Shown: positions 35,593 to 47,744 of the stretch, piece after piece
Position numbering within the stretch: the first letter of the stretch is position 1
How the letters are laid out: each line of letters begins with the position of its first letter
Assembly: GCA_025175895.1 (NCBI GenBank)
Contig: CM045991.1
Coordinates: forward strand, 84,803,174 to 84,867,173
Direction: 5' to 3'
DNA length: 64,000 nt
Source of the DNA: Wurfbainia villosa
Lineage: Eukaryota > Streptophyta > Magnoliopsida > Zingiberales > Zingiberaceae
Made by a program: the position numbers and the translations under genes
Notes under the pieces: generated by a model
The model's database searches: none
What the model was told of the DNA's origin: nothing
Seen by the model: only the letters and a program-made list of their open reading frames with translations

Positions 35593-36235
35593 TTTTGGCT
35601 AGTATTGTGTGTGTGTATCAACTTTTAGAAGTCTGCAAAATTTAGTAAATCTGTATATGAGCTCGACTGATAAATATGTTGAATGTTGAATGGTGAAATT
35701 TTGTCGTTTCATATATTGGATGTTGAGTGTTGATAGTTCATTTTTTCAGCGTCTATGTGTGTTTATATGTTATTAACAGGTTTTATCACAACTATTTTTA
35801 GAGGAAATTCTGCTCTTTTTTTTTTTTTTGGTTTTCTATGCCTTTCAATATATATGCACGATCGATATCTACTTTGTTGAAATGCATTGGATAACTAAGG
35901 GTAATGATTCAGGGGGAGGATACTATAGATTACTCTTTTTGCGTGTTTGACAAAGGGGGAGAGATAAGTGGGTTTTAAGTTAAGGTGGGAAGATAAGTGG
36001 AATAAGCACTTTTAAGCTGAAGGTGGGATCTTTAACCTTTAACCTTGCTTATATGGAAGTTTTGAAATTCATTGCAAATCTATATCTCATTTGAAATAAA
36101 TATCTTATTGCACATCTTGGTTTGATGAAGTTCTTAAATACTGAAAATTCTGTACAAATCTGAGAATATTATATTTTGCTATAATTGTATCACCTAAACT
36201 TAGACCATGTTGTCAAACATCAAAAAGGGGGAAAT
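35593..36235 (+). promoter_or_regulatory. 3' untranslated region with polypurine tracts (element B)
   Basis: No gene. AGGGGGAGGA near 35910, AAAGGGGGAGAGA near 35954 and AAAAAGGGGGAAA near 36223. The last, directly before the LTR, is the likely plus-strand primer. Confidence 0.75.
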
Positions 36236-37764
36236 TGTTTGTGCAATCAGGCCCAAATGATGTTTTGGTGTTTGACAAGGGTTTAAGTAAAGGTGATAAT
36301 TATGTGTTATCTCATGCGGTTGTTTGAGATGTATTTTCAGGAAATTCCTTATAGGCCGAGGACTGGATGCAAGGTAGTGAAGACCCGGACGAGGAGTCCT
36401 GGCAAGTGAAGACCCGGACGAGGAGTCCTGGAAAGTGAAGACCTGGACGAGGAGTCCTAGCAAGCGAAGACCCAGATGAGGAGTCTTGGCATGAAGACCC
36501 AGACGAGGAGTCCTGGCATGAAGACCTGGACGAGGAGTCCTGGCATGAAGAACTAGACGAGGAGTCTTGGCACGAAGTCCCGAAAGTGATTCTTGGCATG
36601 GAAGGCCTATGAACAGTGGTTCACAAGCATCAGGTAAAGGGTACAGGGTAGACCCCTTTCTTAGGCATGGTTTCAACTCTAGACGAGTTGAAACGGTCAA
36701 GAGTCAAGGCAGTGGTTGAGGCAACACCTCGACTGGATGTGTTGATTCCTTCACACCTCGACTGGCTTGAAAAGTGCTGAGAAGACTGTAGCAGTCGAGG
36801 TGGTGCCTCGACTAGGGTTGTTTCTCACGAATAGAAGCAAGCCGCAGTCGATTAATGCCTCGACTGGGGCATGCGTGTTCGAAGGAAAAACCTACAACAG
36901 TTGAGGCGGTGCCTCAACTGGAGCTTTGGTTTAACTGAACAGACGCAAGGGCCTATCGACTGCGAGCTTGACTGATGAAGCTTAATTTAAGTAGAACTCC
37001 GTATCAATCGAGGCGACACCTCGACTGTTGACCTGCGCAGTGGAGAACAGAAGCGAGGTCGGTTCGACTGCAAACTCGACTAAGGCTATCAGTCGAGGCG
37101 TTGATCCATCGCCTCGACTTGACCTATGTTACAATGGACAAATAATTCAAATTATGGTGAAAACTTACCATTGGAATCTTCATTAAATGCAAGTTAATGC
37201 TCCAGTCGAGGTGCTAGTCGAGGCAACTCGACTGCGCAGGCTGAAAATGCCCTAATCAGGCTCGATTTAAAAGATTTATATGGTTGTTTTTAGAGAGATA
37301 ATGATTTACTGCTCATGACAACCTTTGAAGCCATTTTTTCTCTAGCGAGGGTTCCTTCATTCTCCAAGTTCTGATCATCCTAAAAGGCAATCAAAAGTTT
37401 CTAAAGAGAAGAAGCTCTATTCTTACACTGCATTCACTATAAACTTTTTCTTCTCAATCTTTTTCTATTGCAAGTTCTTGAGTGATCATTGTAAATCTGT
37501 ATTAAGAGGTTTCTCCACCTCCGGTGTATCACCGAGAAGGAGAAGTATTATAGTGGTGGTGTGCATCACTAGAGCCGACTAAGGCTCGACCGTGGAGTAG
37601 GATCTAGGGTTCCGAATCACATAAATTCTCGTGTTATGCTTGCTATTTTTTTGTACTTGTATTTGTGTTTCCTCTGCGTACTAACAACTGTAGAAGAGCA
37701 CGACGAATCGAGAGACGATCATTCACTATTCATCCCCCCTTCTAGCGATGCCAACGTTCCTACA
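36236..37764 (+). repeat. 3' LTR of element B
   Basis: 1529 bp, matching the 5' LTR. It has about eight of the GAAGACCCGGACGAGGAGTC units (36377-36600) where the 5' LTR has about ten. The palindrome cluster is at about 36715-37250. Confidence 0.92.
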
Positions 37765-37769
37765 TCTTC

Positions 37770-39019
37770 CACACGGATGGTCGTGCCAGGACACACGACC
37801 AGTCATGTGTCCTTCTAGGCACATCCCAGGTTTTGGCCAGAGCCAGGTACAACCCGTGCTTGGTTAGGCATGGCCATGTGAGCCTGTTGGAGTTCATTTA
37901 TGTGTGATATGGTCGTGCTAAGTCCGATAAGGCCATAGGAGGTTCCATAGCCTCCGTTTCGCACCCTCTTAGCCTAGTCCAACTAGATATATCCTCTCTC
38001 ATAGAGAATCTAATTCTCAGACTTGTTTTACATCTCAAGATTACCCATAGTGTGTGTGCCCCAATACGTTTCCGGTTATGTTGGCCATTCATAATTAACT
38101 CCTTAATTATGAATAGATCATGAGTGGCACCTAGCAGTGCATCATGACCCCCAATTGATCGGAAAGTCTAAATCGACTCCAGAACATTTCTAAACCCTTC
38201 AATAGCTATAGTTGTTCGTGCCTTATTCCTTTCACTCATCCTATACCCACTTGGTTCAGGACATGGTCTATGTGTTTGTCCCCACTAGGTTGACTATGTC
38301 ACACCTAGCCCAAGTTAGTTTCCTTGTCCTGTGGATTCAAGTTACTCCGTCATGTTCCCAAGAAGACCATCTTCTTAACATGTTTTCTCTTGCCAGAGAC
38401 TTCTAAGTGACAATCCCGACAAGAGTTCTAGGGTATACATATCCTTTATTAGGAGTGGTAAATCCTCTATGGCTTATTTGAACACCTTCGATCACTTTGG
38501 CTTATACCCAATCATCCCGGAGTTACACCTCATATTGAGATGGTTGTTAAGAAGTCAAAGTTTAAGGCTCCATGACTAAGATGACTTGAATACCTCAAGT
38601 CTAAGGAAGCTCACACGCGAGCTACAATGAGATCTTCAATGACATATAGAACCATATGAACTAGTTACCATAACTAGCATCCACATATTTACTCTCAGCA
38701 TCCCTATGCTTCCATTCAGTGAGTACCGAATGCTTGGATATACCAAGGAGCATAACATGTGCTAGTCTCACAGAATCGATGACGTCCAATCTCATCAATT
38801 CATTAACTAGGGATAGTTTCAATACTTACATGATTACACATGATAAGATACCCACTAATTGTAATCCAATCACAATTTCTTTCATGCCATGCATCATATT
38901 GTGAACTTCAGTACATGAGTTTAAGATCCAATAAAATACACAGATAATGTATACTCAAATAGTGAATTTTAATAATAACTTTTAAGGCGATTGCCTTAGG
39001 ACACCTCTCAATTACATCA
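37770..39019 (-). repeat. first part of the Angela-like 3' LTR, right of SIRE B
   Basis: Continues the LTR fragment 25712-26227. On the minus strand it starts TGATGTAATTGAGAGG at 39019. It matches the solo LTR at 22108-22942 and 24362-24816 (for example GGCACCTAGCAGT, and TGTCCTAAGGCAATCGCC on the minus strand). A weak polypurine tract, AAGTGGAAATT on the minus strand, is at 39030-39020. Confidence 0.88.
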
Positions 39020-39030
39020 AATTTCCACTT

Positions 39031-42000
39031 GACCTACAACCAATCACCTTGGTATCTAATACCATAGGCCTCTATATGCCTCTCAAACTTTTCTTGGGGA
39101 AGAGGCTTTGTCAAGGGATCTGCTAGATTCCTATCGGTGGTAACTTCCTCTATTTGTACGTCTCTTCTACCTATGAACTCTCTGATCAGATGGAAACAAC
39201 GTAGTATGTGCTTGGATCGCTGATGAGATTGTGGTTTCTTTGCTTGTGCAGTGGAACCATTATTGTCGCAGTAAACCAGTAATTCTTCAACAATTCTTGG
39301 AACAACTCAAAGTCAAGTAATGAACTTCTTGATATAGACCGCCTCCTTTGCTGCTTCATAAGCTACAATGTACTTTGCCACCGTAGTAGAATCAGCAATG
39401 GTGTCTTGCTTGGAGCTTTTCCAACTCACCACACCTCCATTCAAGATGAATATGTATCCAGACTGATATTTGGAATCATCCTTATCTGTCTGAAAGTTGG
39501 CATCAGTATACCCACTTACTACCATATCGCCTCCTCTATATACCAAGAACAAATCCTTAGTCCTTCTCAAGTACTTAAGGATTATCTTGACAACCACCCA
39601 ATGGTCCATACCAGGATCATATTGGTATCTACTTGTAATGCTCAAAGTGCCCGATATATCGGGCCTCGTACATAACATAACATGCATGATCGATTCTATA
39701 GCTGACACATATGGGATATGACTCATGCGAACCCTCTCGTCTTCAGTGCACGAGCACATAGACTTCGAAAGGTGAATCTCATGCCTCATGGGAATAAAAC
39801 CTTTCTTGAATTCTTCCATGCTAAACTGTTTTAGCACTTTGTCTATGTATGTAGATTGTGAATGACCAAACAACCGATTCGATCTATCTCTATAGATCTT
39901 AATCCTCAAAATATAGGTTGCTTCTCCCATGTCTTTCATGGAGAACATTTTGGACAACTAGACTTTGACTGTTTGCAAAATAGGAATATCATTTCCTATA
40001 ATTAATATGTTATTGACATACAATACTAGGAGCATGATTGCACTCCCACTTACCTTCTTATACAGATAGGACTTCTCAAGATTTTGTGAGAAATTAAATT
40101 GTTTGATTTCCTCATCAAAACGGATATTACAACTCCTGGATGCTTACTTTAATCCATAAATGGATCGTTGAAGCTTGCATACTTTGTATTTGTCAATGGA
40201 TGTGAAACCCTTAGGTTGTATCATATATACATTCTCAGACAGGTTTCCGTTCAGGAAAGCTATTTTCACATCCATTTGCCATATCTCATAATCAAAATGA
40301 GCCACTGTGGCAAGGAGTATCTGAATGGATTTAAGCATAGCTACTGGTGAAAAGATTTTATCATAGTCAACACCTTATTTTTGATGATAGCCTTTTAGCA
40401 CTAATCTAGCTTTATAGGTAATAACATTACCATCCATGTTGGTTTTCTTCTTGAAAACCCACTTGCACCCTATAGGCGTTATGCCTTCAGGTGGGTCCAC
40501 CAAGTTCCAAACTTGGTTTTCATACATGGAATCTATTTTTGATTTCATGGCTATTAGCCACCTATCCCTGTTTGAACTATTCAGTTTCTCTTCGTAACTA
40601 GTGGTTTCCTCATCCTCTATGAGCAACATGTCATAATCTATATCTCTTAGGAATTCTATGTGCCCTACTAGATCTACGATGAAGTGGTGTATCATCAGGT
40701 TAAGATATTACCTCATTTGAATGAGTAATCAACTATGGTTCTTGACTAGGCATCTCTTTTGTGTCTACCAGAGTCTCTAGAACTGCGATTAGTTCAATCT
40801 CACTCCCGCTATTTTACTGTAAAAGAATCTCTTTCTCTAGGAATATAGCATGCCTTGAAACAAACACCTTTTGTTCTAAGGGATGATAGAATTGGTAACC
40901 CCTTGTTTCCTTAGAGTAACCAATAAATAGACACTTATCAGACTTAGCCTCTAGCTTGTTTGATACTGTCCTCTTCACATAAGCAAGACAACCCCATATC
41001 TTCAAATAAGATAAATGAGGTTTTCTACTATTCCACATCTTATATGGAGTGGTAGAGATTGCCTTAGTCGGAACTCTATTTAACAAATAAACAACTGTCT
41101 CGAGTGTGTAACTCCAAAAGGTTTTTGGAAGACTTGCATGCTGCATCATTGATCTAACCATATCCAACAAGATTCATTTTCACCTTCCAGCCACACCATT
41201 ATGTTGTGGCGTGTAACGTGGAGTACTTTGGGACAAGATGTCATTGTCCCTTAGATAATCTTGAAACTCTTGGCTTAGGTATTCACCACTTCGATCCGAT
41301 CGAAGTACTTTAATACTTTTCCCAAGTTATTTCTCTTCTTCTTTTTTGAAATCTTTAAACTTTTCAAATACTTCAGATTTGTATCTTAAAGATACAAATA
41401 CCCATATCGTGAATAATCATCGATAAAGGTAATGAAGTAGCTATAATCTCCTGTGACATGAGTTGACATTGGTCCAAATACATTAGTATGTATAAGGCCA
41501 AATACCTCAACTGCTCATTCACCTTTTCCACTAAAAGGTAACTTAGTCATATTTTCTTTTAAGCATGAAACACATGTGTCTAATGAATCTAATTCATAAG
41601 ACTCCAAAATGCCAAACTTATGCAGTTTGGACATGAGTTCATAGCTTATATGGCCAAGATGACAATGCCATAATTGCAAGGTTAACTGATTATCTAACTT
41701 AGTAAGTTTGCTATTTGATTTGATATTGAATATCTCGTTGGATGTATCTAACGTGTAGATTCCATTATTTAATATTCCAATAGCATAAAGAACACCATTT
41801 AATGTAATGTAACAACAATTATTACTAAACGTCAAATGATAACCTTTCTTATTTGAACATGAAATAGAAACAATATTATTTATTAATGCAAGAATATAAA
41901 AACAATCATCCAACTCTAAAACTAGCCCCATAGGAAGTCACAACATATAAGTACCCTTGGATACATCATCAAATTTTTCTCCATTGCCAACCCTTAGATA

Positions 42001-42067
42001 TGCTTCCCCCTTAACCAATCTTCTTCTATTCCTAAGCCCCTGTATATCATTACATATATGTGAGCCA
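39031..42067 (-). pseudogene. pol: pol of the minus-strand Angela-like copia, partial
   Basis: Read on the minus strand from 42067. The end of protease/gag-pre-integrase comes first (MGLVLELDDCFYI, 41931). The HHCC finger follows, with LWHCHLGHISYELM and CVSCL (about 41690-41560). Then come the integrase core and C-terminus (MVRSMMQHASLPKTFWS, 41160; KIWGCLAYVKR, about 41000) and RT (CKWVFKKKTNMDGNV, about 40460; MDVKIAFLNGNL, about 40280). RNase H (39600-39313) has TRPDISG, SGYTDANF and AKEAVYIKKF. The RT box that should read YVDD reads YVNN at 40020-40009. Frame breaks occur near 41170-41515, 40695-40814 and 39960-40144. AKEAV and DST near the end are typical of the Tork/Angela branch. SIRE C cuts it at 42067. 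Confidence 0.88.
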
Positions 42068-43333
42068 TGTTAGGGCAATCAACCCATGTATGATGTGGTT
42101 TTGATGTGTGTGGAAAAGGGTTTAGGTTAGATTGATTATGTTGATTTGACATTTATGTTTAAGTTGTGCAGGACTTAGTAAATCACACATGAGTTAGCTT
42201 AATGAAAGCATTGGTGAGTTCACCATCTCATGGCTTGGGTCCTTGAGTTGGTGAAGGATAACATTGAGGAAGTCGTGCACTTGGTGCATCCGAGGGACCG
42301 CCAGACGAGGAGCATTGGAGTGAAGCCAAAGAAAGCAGACTTAAAGGTAAGACGTGAAGGATGGCATTGCGAAGCCATGCGCTTGGTGCATCCGAGGGAC
42401 GTGGCCAGACGAAGAAAGCTTCGGTGAAGGACTCTAAGGGAGATGAGAGATTGAGCAATTGAAATGGTAGATTATAGGTGAACTTGGCCGAATGGATAAG
42501 TCAAGTGTCGGATGCTCAAACTCAGGTTTGAGGTTTTACCCAACGTTTAGTTAAGTCGGATGCTCAAATAAGTATTGTGTGAGGTTTTACCCGACACCAG
42601 TCGACTGCTATATATAGTAGTCGACTCCTCTGAGTTGATGGAACTCGACTGGTGTTCGACTGGTGGGTTTCCATCAGTCGAATGCCAAGGGATGACAGTC
42701 GACAGCTGCACCATCAGTCGATTGCCAAGGGACGACAGTCGACTGCTGAAGATGGTCACGGGAACAAAACCACCCATAGTTGACTGATCAATCGGCTGGT
42801 GATGGGATCATCGATCGCTAGAGTACCGCCGTTGGGCACGGCAAGTCGAAGCCTTTGTAAGTCGGCAGAGGGCACGGATGACATGCGTGATCGATAGGAA
42901 GAAATCCTTCTTTTCTATAAAAAGAAGGTTGGGGGATTTTGGGAGGCTAATGCTTCACTCATAATCATACTCCCAAGTGCCCAACATGTTTTAACACTCC
43001 TCTTCGTGTTCTTATTTCCATCTTATTGTAAGAGGGAGTGATTGTTGTAAAAGTGGTTTACCTCCACCTTGCTTGGGCTAAAGAAGATACTAGTGGATTG
43101 TTGAGGGAGTGATTCGCCTTATGAATCATCCGTGGACTTGCGGCAAGGGCCGTGAACCATATTACATCTTGGCATTAGTGTTTGCATTCTTTACTTCTTG
43201 CTTTGTCTTAATTGTTTTTGTTTAGATTCTATTTCTGCTGCTCTAATCACTTTCCTAGATAATTAAGCAACCAAATTCCATCTACGACATCGGGGCTATT
43301 CAACCCTCCTTCTAACTGAGCCACGATCCTCCA
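42068..43333 (+). repeat. 5' LTR of element C
   Basis: Starts TGTTAGGGCAATCAACC, ends CGATCCTCCA, 1266 bp. U3 carries a dense AGTCGACT palindrome cluster (42595-42790). TATA box CTATAAAAAG at 42915-42924; GAACCATATTACATCTTGG block at 43153; GGGGCTATTCAACCCTCC block at 43292-43310. Confidence 0.88.
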
Positions 43334-43338
43334 ATAAG

Positions 43339-43355
43339 TGGTATCAAAGCCAAGG
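43339..43355 (+). promoter_or_regulatory. primer binding site, element C
   Basis: TGGTATCAAAGCCAAGG, one transition away from the usual TGGTATCAGAGC, just after the LTR. Confidence 0.85.
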
Positions 43356-43397
43356 TTGCTTGTCATCGGACTCACCACTGCAACAAGCACAACAAAA

Positions 43398-44790
43398 ATG
43401 GTCGTCTCCAACATCCATCTGCTTAAATTCGAAGGGGACTTCGCTTGGTGGAAAAAGAGAATGGAGGTATTCTTCGAGACCAATTTTGATATCATGCTTA
43501 TTATGGAAAACAGTTTCGAGTTGCCTAGGGATGAAGAAGGGGAGCCATTAGAGAAGTCAAGATGGACTAAGAAGCTAAGGGAGGAGCACCTTGCAAATTC
43601 GAAAGCAAAGCACCATCTATTCAACGTGCTCCCTCAACAAGAAATCAACTGGATTGGCGAGTGCTCTAGCGCCAAGGAGATGTGGGAATAGCTAGTGGAG
43701 CTTCCTGAAGGCACATCCGAAGCCAAGCTAGCAAGAAGGGACCTCTTCCGCTCTCAATTAAGCAATATCAAATTAGATAAGGGGGAAAAGGTATTATCAC
43801 TACACTCTATATTTAAAGAGATAATAAATGGTTTATCAAGTGTAGGTGCAATGCTCTCCAACCGGGACATGATAATGAAAGCCATAGATGCCTTCCCCCG
43901 ATCATCCAAATGGAGCTCCATGGTGGACTCCTATATTTCAAAAAATCTAGAGGTAAGTACTCGAGATGAATTTTTCTCCACCATGGAATTACATGAAACT
44001 AGGCTTGAAGGCATAGTTGAAGAACCAAGCACAAAGTCAAGGGGAGTAGTGCTTATGGCTGACAAAGGAAAGAAGAAGAAGGAGACTCCACCCTCCTCAT
44101 CGGATGAAGAATCCTCCTCATCAATGAATAGCAATGAAGAAGCCTACATGGTAAGAAAGGTGAGACATGCATTGAAAATTTTTTAATTTAACAAGTCTCA
44201 TGATAGGAGGAGGAAGGTGATATGCTACAATTGCCAAGGAGAGGGACATATGAGGGATGAGTGTCCCCAATTAAACAAGAGAATGGAAGAAAGGAAGAAG
44301 AATGAAAAAAATAAAGAAGGGAAGAATAAAGAAGAAAGAAAGTCAAAGGAGAAGGAAAAGAAGTCAAAGCCCCAAAACCTAAAAGCGACATGGGACGATC
44401 CATCATCATCATCTCCCATTTTTCATTAATGGGAATGGATGATATAGCCTCCACCTCATCCGAACAAGAAGCAAGCACAAGTGAGGAGGAGAGCTCAAAT
44501 GTAGGGGGAGCATCATCATCTTCATCGGAATCAGAAGAAGAAGATATAGTAAGTATGGTAAGAAATCTCCCTATTCAAGAAATTGTTTCCATGATTTCAA
44601 GTCTTACTAGAGATTTATTTAGGAGTAAGAAGAAAAATAAATGCATGCTTGATGATATTAGGAAATTAGAAGAGAAACTTGAAAAAACATGTTCACATGA
44701 TGATTGTATTTCTTCTAATATTAATGATGCATGTATTGAAGAAAACAAGGTTTTAAGGGAAAAGGTAGACGTTCTTACTAAGGCCATAGA
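43398..44790 (+). pseudogene. gag: gag of element C, first part
   Basis: The start is ATG at 43398 (MVVSNIHLLKFEGDF). UBN2-type signatures: FAWWKKRMEVFFET, SSAKEMWE and LVELPEGTSEAKLA. A TAG at 43692-43694 interrupts the frame and a TAA lies at 44184-44186. The knuckle CYNCQGEGHMRDEC is at 44223-44264. A Lys/Glu-rich stretch follows, then a stop and an acidic Ser-rich region in a shifted frame (44390 on). The coiled coil (about 44600-44780) is cut by element D at 44790, and the tail continues at 59142. It is close to element D gag along its whole length. A nucleocapsid role is implied, but this copy is broken. Confidence 0.88.
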
Positions 44791-45961
44791 TGTTAGGGCA
44801 ATCTCTTGCCGTGATATGGTTTTGATGGTGTGGCAAAGGGTTTAAGTTAGTTTGATATGTTGATGTGATATGTGCGTTGAAGTCGTGCAGGACTTAGTAA
44901 TTCGCACATGGAGCCGTGGCGAGTTTCACATTTCATGACTCGTGCCTTGAGTCAGTGAAGGATAGCTTTGCGGAAGCCGTGCGCTTGGAGCATCCGAGGG
45001 ACCGCCGGACGAGAAGCTTGGAGTGAAGCCGGAGGAAGTAGACTTCGAGGCAAGAGACGCGAAGGAGCATTGCGAGCCGTCGCTGATCGCCGAGGGGCGT
45101 GGACGGAAGCGAAGAACGAAGGCGAGGACTCAGAAATGAGAGTGAGCGATTGTAACCCGGGAAGGGTAGTCTTAGGTGAAACTTGGCCATTTGGCCAATG
45201 TGGATGGGTTTTCGACACGATCATTGCCATGTCATGGCGATCATTCCGAAGTCGAGTGAGTTCAAAGCGGTATCGATCGGATTGTGGCGGTGATCGCCAT
45301 CTTAGGCGATCGGCCGATCGCCAAGATCATCGATCATTCAAGCGGCCGATCGGTAGTCAATAAGGGTTCGCCACGCAGAATTCGTAGCCGAGCGATCAAC
45401 TCACGGCGGCGTGATCGATGAGGTCCATCAGTCGACAGCCAAGAGTTCCGTTGGACTACAACGGCCGGGATCCGACGTGTTCGGAGGCCGTTGTAGTAAT
45501 GACGATCGCCAAGGGCGTGATCGTGATGGCGGCAAGCGGAAGAAGTTAGCCCTCTATAAAAAGAGAGGGTGTAAGCCTTTGAGAGGCTAATGCTCATACT
45601 CCAAACAATCTTCCTAGTGCCCCACAAGCTCTAAACTCTTCTTACTTGTCTTTACTTCAATCCTATTGTAAGAAGAGTGATCTTGGTTGTAAAGGTTACC
45701 TCCACCTAGCTTTGTGCAAAGGAGAGACCGATAGTGATTGGTTTTTGGCGGAGTGATTCACCGTGGACGAATCGGACCGTGGATTAGCGGCGTAGCCGTG
45801 AACCACGTTATATCTCGGTGTTTGTATTGCTTGTTCATTTATTGCTTGTCTTTACTTATAGTTGTATATTCGCTTGCGCTAATGTTTTGTAGCGAGCAAT
45901 TTACGACGTCAACGTCACGAGGGCTATTCACCCCCTCTAGCCGCCATATCGATCCCCTTCA
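44791..45961 (+). repeat. 5' LTR of element D
   Basis: TGTTAGGGCAATC...CCCCTTCA, 1171 bp. Ends resemble the element C LTR, but U3 palindromes are of the GGCGATCGCC type (45195-45360). TATA box CTATAAAAAG at 45554-45563, GAACCACGTTATATCTCGG block at 45800, GGGCTATTCACCCCCTCTAG block at 45921-45940. Confidence 0.9.
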
Positions 45962-45963
45962 AG

Positions 45964-45978
45964 TGGTATCGAGCGAGG
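45964..45978 (+). promoter_or_regulatory. primer binding site, element D (one base short)
   Basis: Reads TGGTATCGAGCGAGG; the usual TCAGAGC lacks its first A here. Nearby paralogue comparison shows many one-base losses in this stretch, so it may be an assembly error. Confidence 0.75.
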
Positions 45979-46020
45979 TTGCTTGTCACCGGACTAACGC
46001 CGCGCAAGCCCTACATCAAA

Positions 46021-47744
46021 ATGGCGGCTCCAACATCCATCCTCCGGTTTGAAGGAGAATTCGCCAGTGGAAGAAGCGAATGGAGGTATTTTTCGAAACG
46101 GATTTTGATATAATGATTACAATGGAATCCGGTTTCGTTTTGCCTAGGGATGAAGAAGGGAAGCCAATAGAGAAATCTAGGTGGACCAAGAGGCAAAGAG
46201 AGGAGCACCTTGCAAACTCCAAAGCCAAGCACCATCTCTACAATGTGCTCCCTCAACAAGAGATCAACCGAATAGGAGAATGCCTAAGCGCCAAGGAGAT
46301 GTGGGAGAAGCTAATTGAGCTTCATGAAGGCACATCCGAGGCAAAGCTAGCAAGGAGAGATCTCCTCCGCTCCCAACTATCCAACATCAAATTAGAAAAG
46401 GGAGAAAAGGTAATTTCTTTGCATTCTAGATTCAAAGAAATTTTAAATGGACTAACAAGTGTAGGTGAGAAGCTATCAAACCGGGATATGGTAATGAAGG
46501 CCATAGATGCCTTTCCCCGGTCCTCAAAGTGGAGCTCCATGGTGGACTCATTCTATATCTCAAAGAATTTAGAAGTGAGCACTTTGGAGGAGTTCTTCTC
46601 AACAATGGAACTCCACGAAACTAGGCTTGAGGGAATACAAGAGGAGCCTAAAATTCAACCCTCAAGAGGAGTAGCATTATTGGCAAGTAAGGGGAAGAAG
46701 AAGATGGAAATCACCTCCTCCTCCGATGACGAAGCGTCTTCCTCCTCCTCCATGGATAGCACCGAAGAAGCCTATATGGTAAGGAGGGTAAGACGTGCAT
46801 TTAAGAATTTTAGATTTGATAAATCTAATGATAGGAATAGAAGACCAAGGGGGAAGGTCATATGCTATAATTGCCAAGGAGAGGGACACATAAGGGACAA
46901 TTGTCCCCTCCTAAACAAGAGCAAGGAAGAAAGGAAAAAGAAAGAAGAAAGGAAGAAGAAGAAGGGGAGCAAGAGAAAGGAAGAAGAAAAGAAGGCAAAA
47001 GAAAAGGGGAAGGCCAAAGCATTCAAGGCCAAGACATGGGATGATCCTTCCTCATCCTCCTCATCATCATCGGATGAGGAGAATGCCTTTGTCACCAATT
47101 TGGCCTTGATGGCCTTTGATGACTTGGATTGCTCTTCATCCGAAAATGAAGAATCAAGCTCAAATGGGGAGAGCTCAAATGAAGGGGGAGCTTCTACATC
47201 CTCATCATCCGAAGAAGAAGAGGACATGGAAACTATGGTAACAAATCTAACCCCTAAGAAAATAGTTTCCATGGTTTCTAGCTTAACTAAGGATTTATTT
47301 AGGGCAAAGAAGAAAAATAAATGCATGCTTGAACAAATTAAGGACCTAGAAAACAAATTAGAAAAGGCATGCTTAAATGATAATATTTCTTCTAGCTTAG
47401 ATGATGCATGCTCACATGATTATATGCCTTTGGATGTTAATGATGCATGCATAGAGGAAAATAGGGCATTAAGGGAAAAGGTAGATTACTTAACCAAAGC
47501 CCTAGAGAAATTCACTATTGGCTCCAACACATTGAACATGATCTTAGGGAGCCAAAGAGCTAGTTTCAACAAGAAAGGCCTAGGCTACAAGGAAAAGAAA
47601 AATGAAAAAGCCTACAAATGTCTTATAGCTAGGGGACAAGATAAAAAGAAAGTAATTGCTAGGAAATGGATCCCCAAGGAGTATTTAGTGAACCCAATAG
47701 GAAAGAATCTATTTTGGGTTCCAAAATCCATTCTTAAGGGTTAG
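46021..47744 (+). pseudogene. gag: gag of element D, nearly intact, one early frameshift
   Basis: The start is ATG at 46021 (MAAPTSILRF). One base appears to be missing at about 46063-46068 compared with element C; from 46080 the frame is open for 554 codons to TAG at 47744. UBN2-type region: KAKHHLYNVLPQQEINRIGE and MWEKLIELHEGTSEAKLA. The knuckle CYNCQGEGHIRDNC is at 46863-46904. A Lys/Glu-rich basic block (46915-47025), acidic Ser runs (47040-47230) and a coiled coil (about 47280-47510) follow. The tail holds LNMILGSQRASFNKKGLGY and ends WVPKSILKG. This is the best-preserved gag in the window, in an element with no pol, so Gag itself seems to be what selection kept. If the frameshift is an assembly error the gene is intact. 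Confidence 0.88.

Larger units (their letters stand above)
26228..37764 (+). mobile_element. SIRE-lineage copia element B with a third ORF
   Basis: 11.5 kb, flanked by TCTTC (26223-26227 and 37765-37769). Order: 5' LTR, primer binding site, gag, pol, stem-loop, minisatellite, an apparent internal promoter, ORF3 with an intron, polypurine tracts, 3' LTR. The LTRs begin TGTTGGTGCAATC and TGTTTGTGCAATC and both end CCTACA. The 3.6 kb between pol and the 3' LTR is unusually long. Confidence 0.93.
25712..42067 (-). mobile_element. minus-strand Tork/Angela-like copia element, split by SIRE B and cut by SIRE C
   Basis: Its 3' LTR is 25712-26227 plus 37770-39019, about 1.77 kb once SIRE B is removed. 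Internal sequence runs on the minus strand from 42067 to 39020: integrase, RT, RNase H. Gag, most of protease and the 5' LTR are missing, cut off by SIRE C at 42068, and may continue to the right of the window. LTR sequence is shared with the solo LTR at 12361-24816 and the LTRs at 7207 and 60834. Confidence 0.87.
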
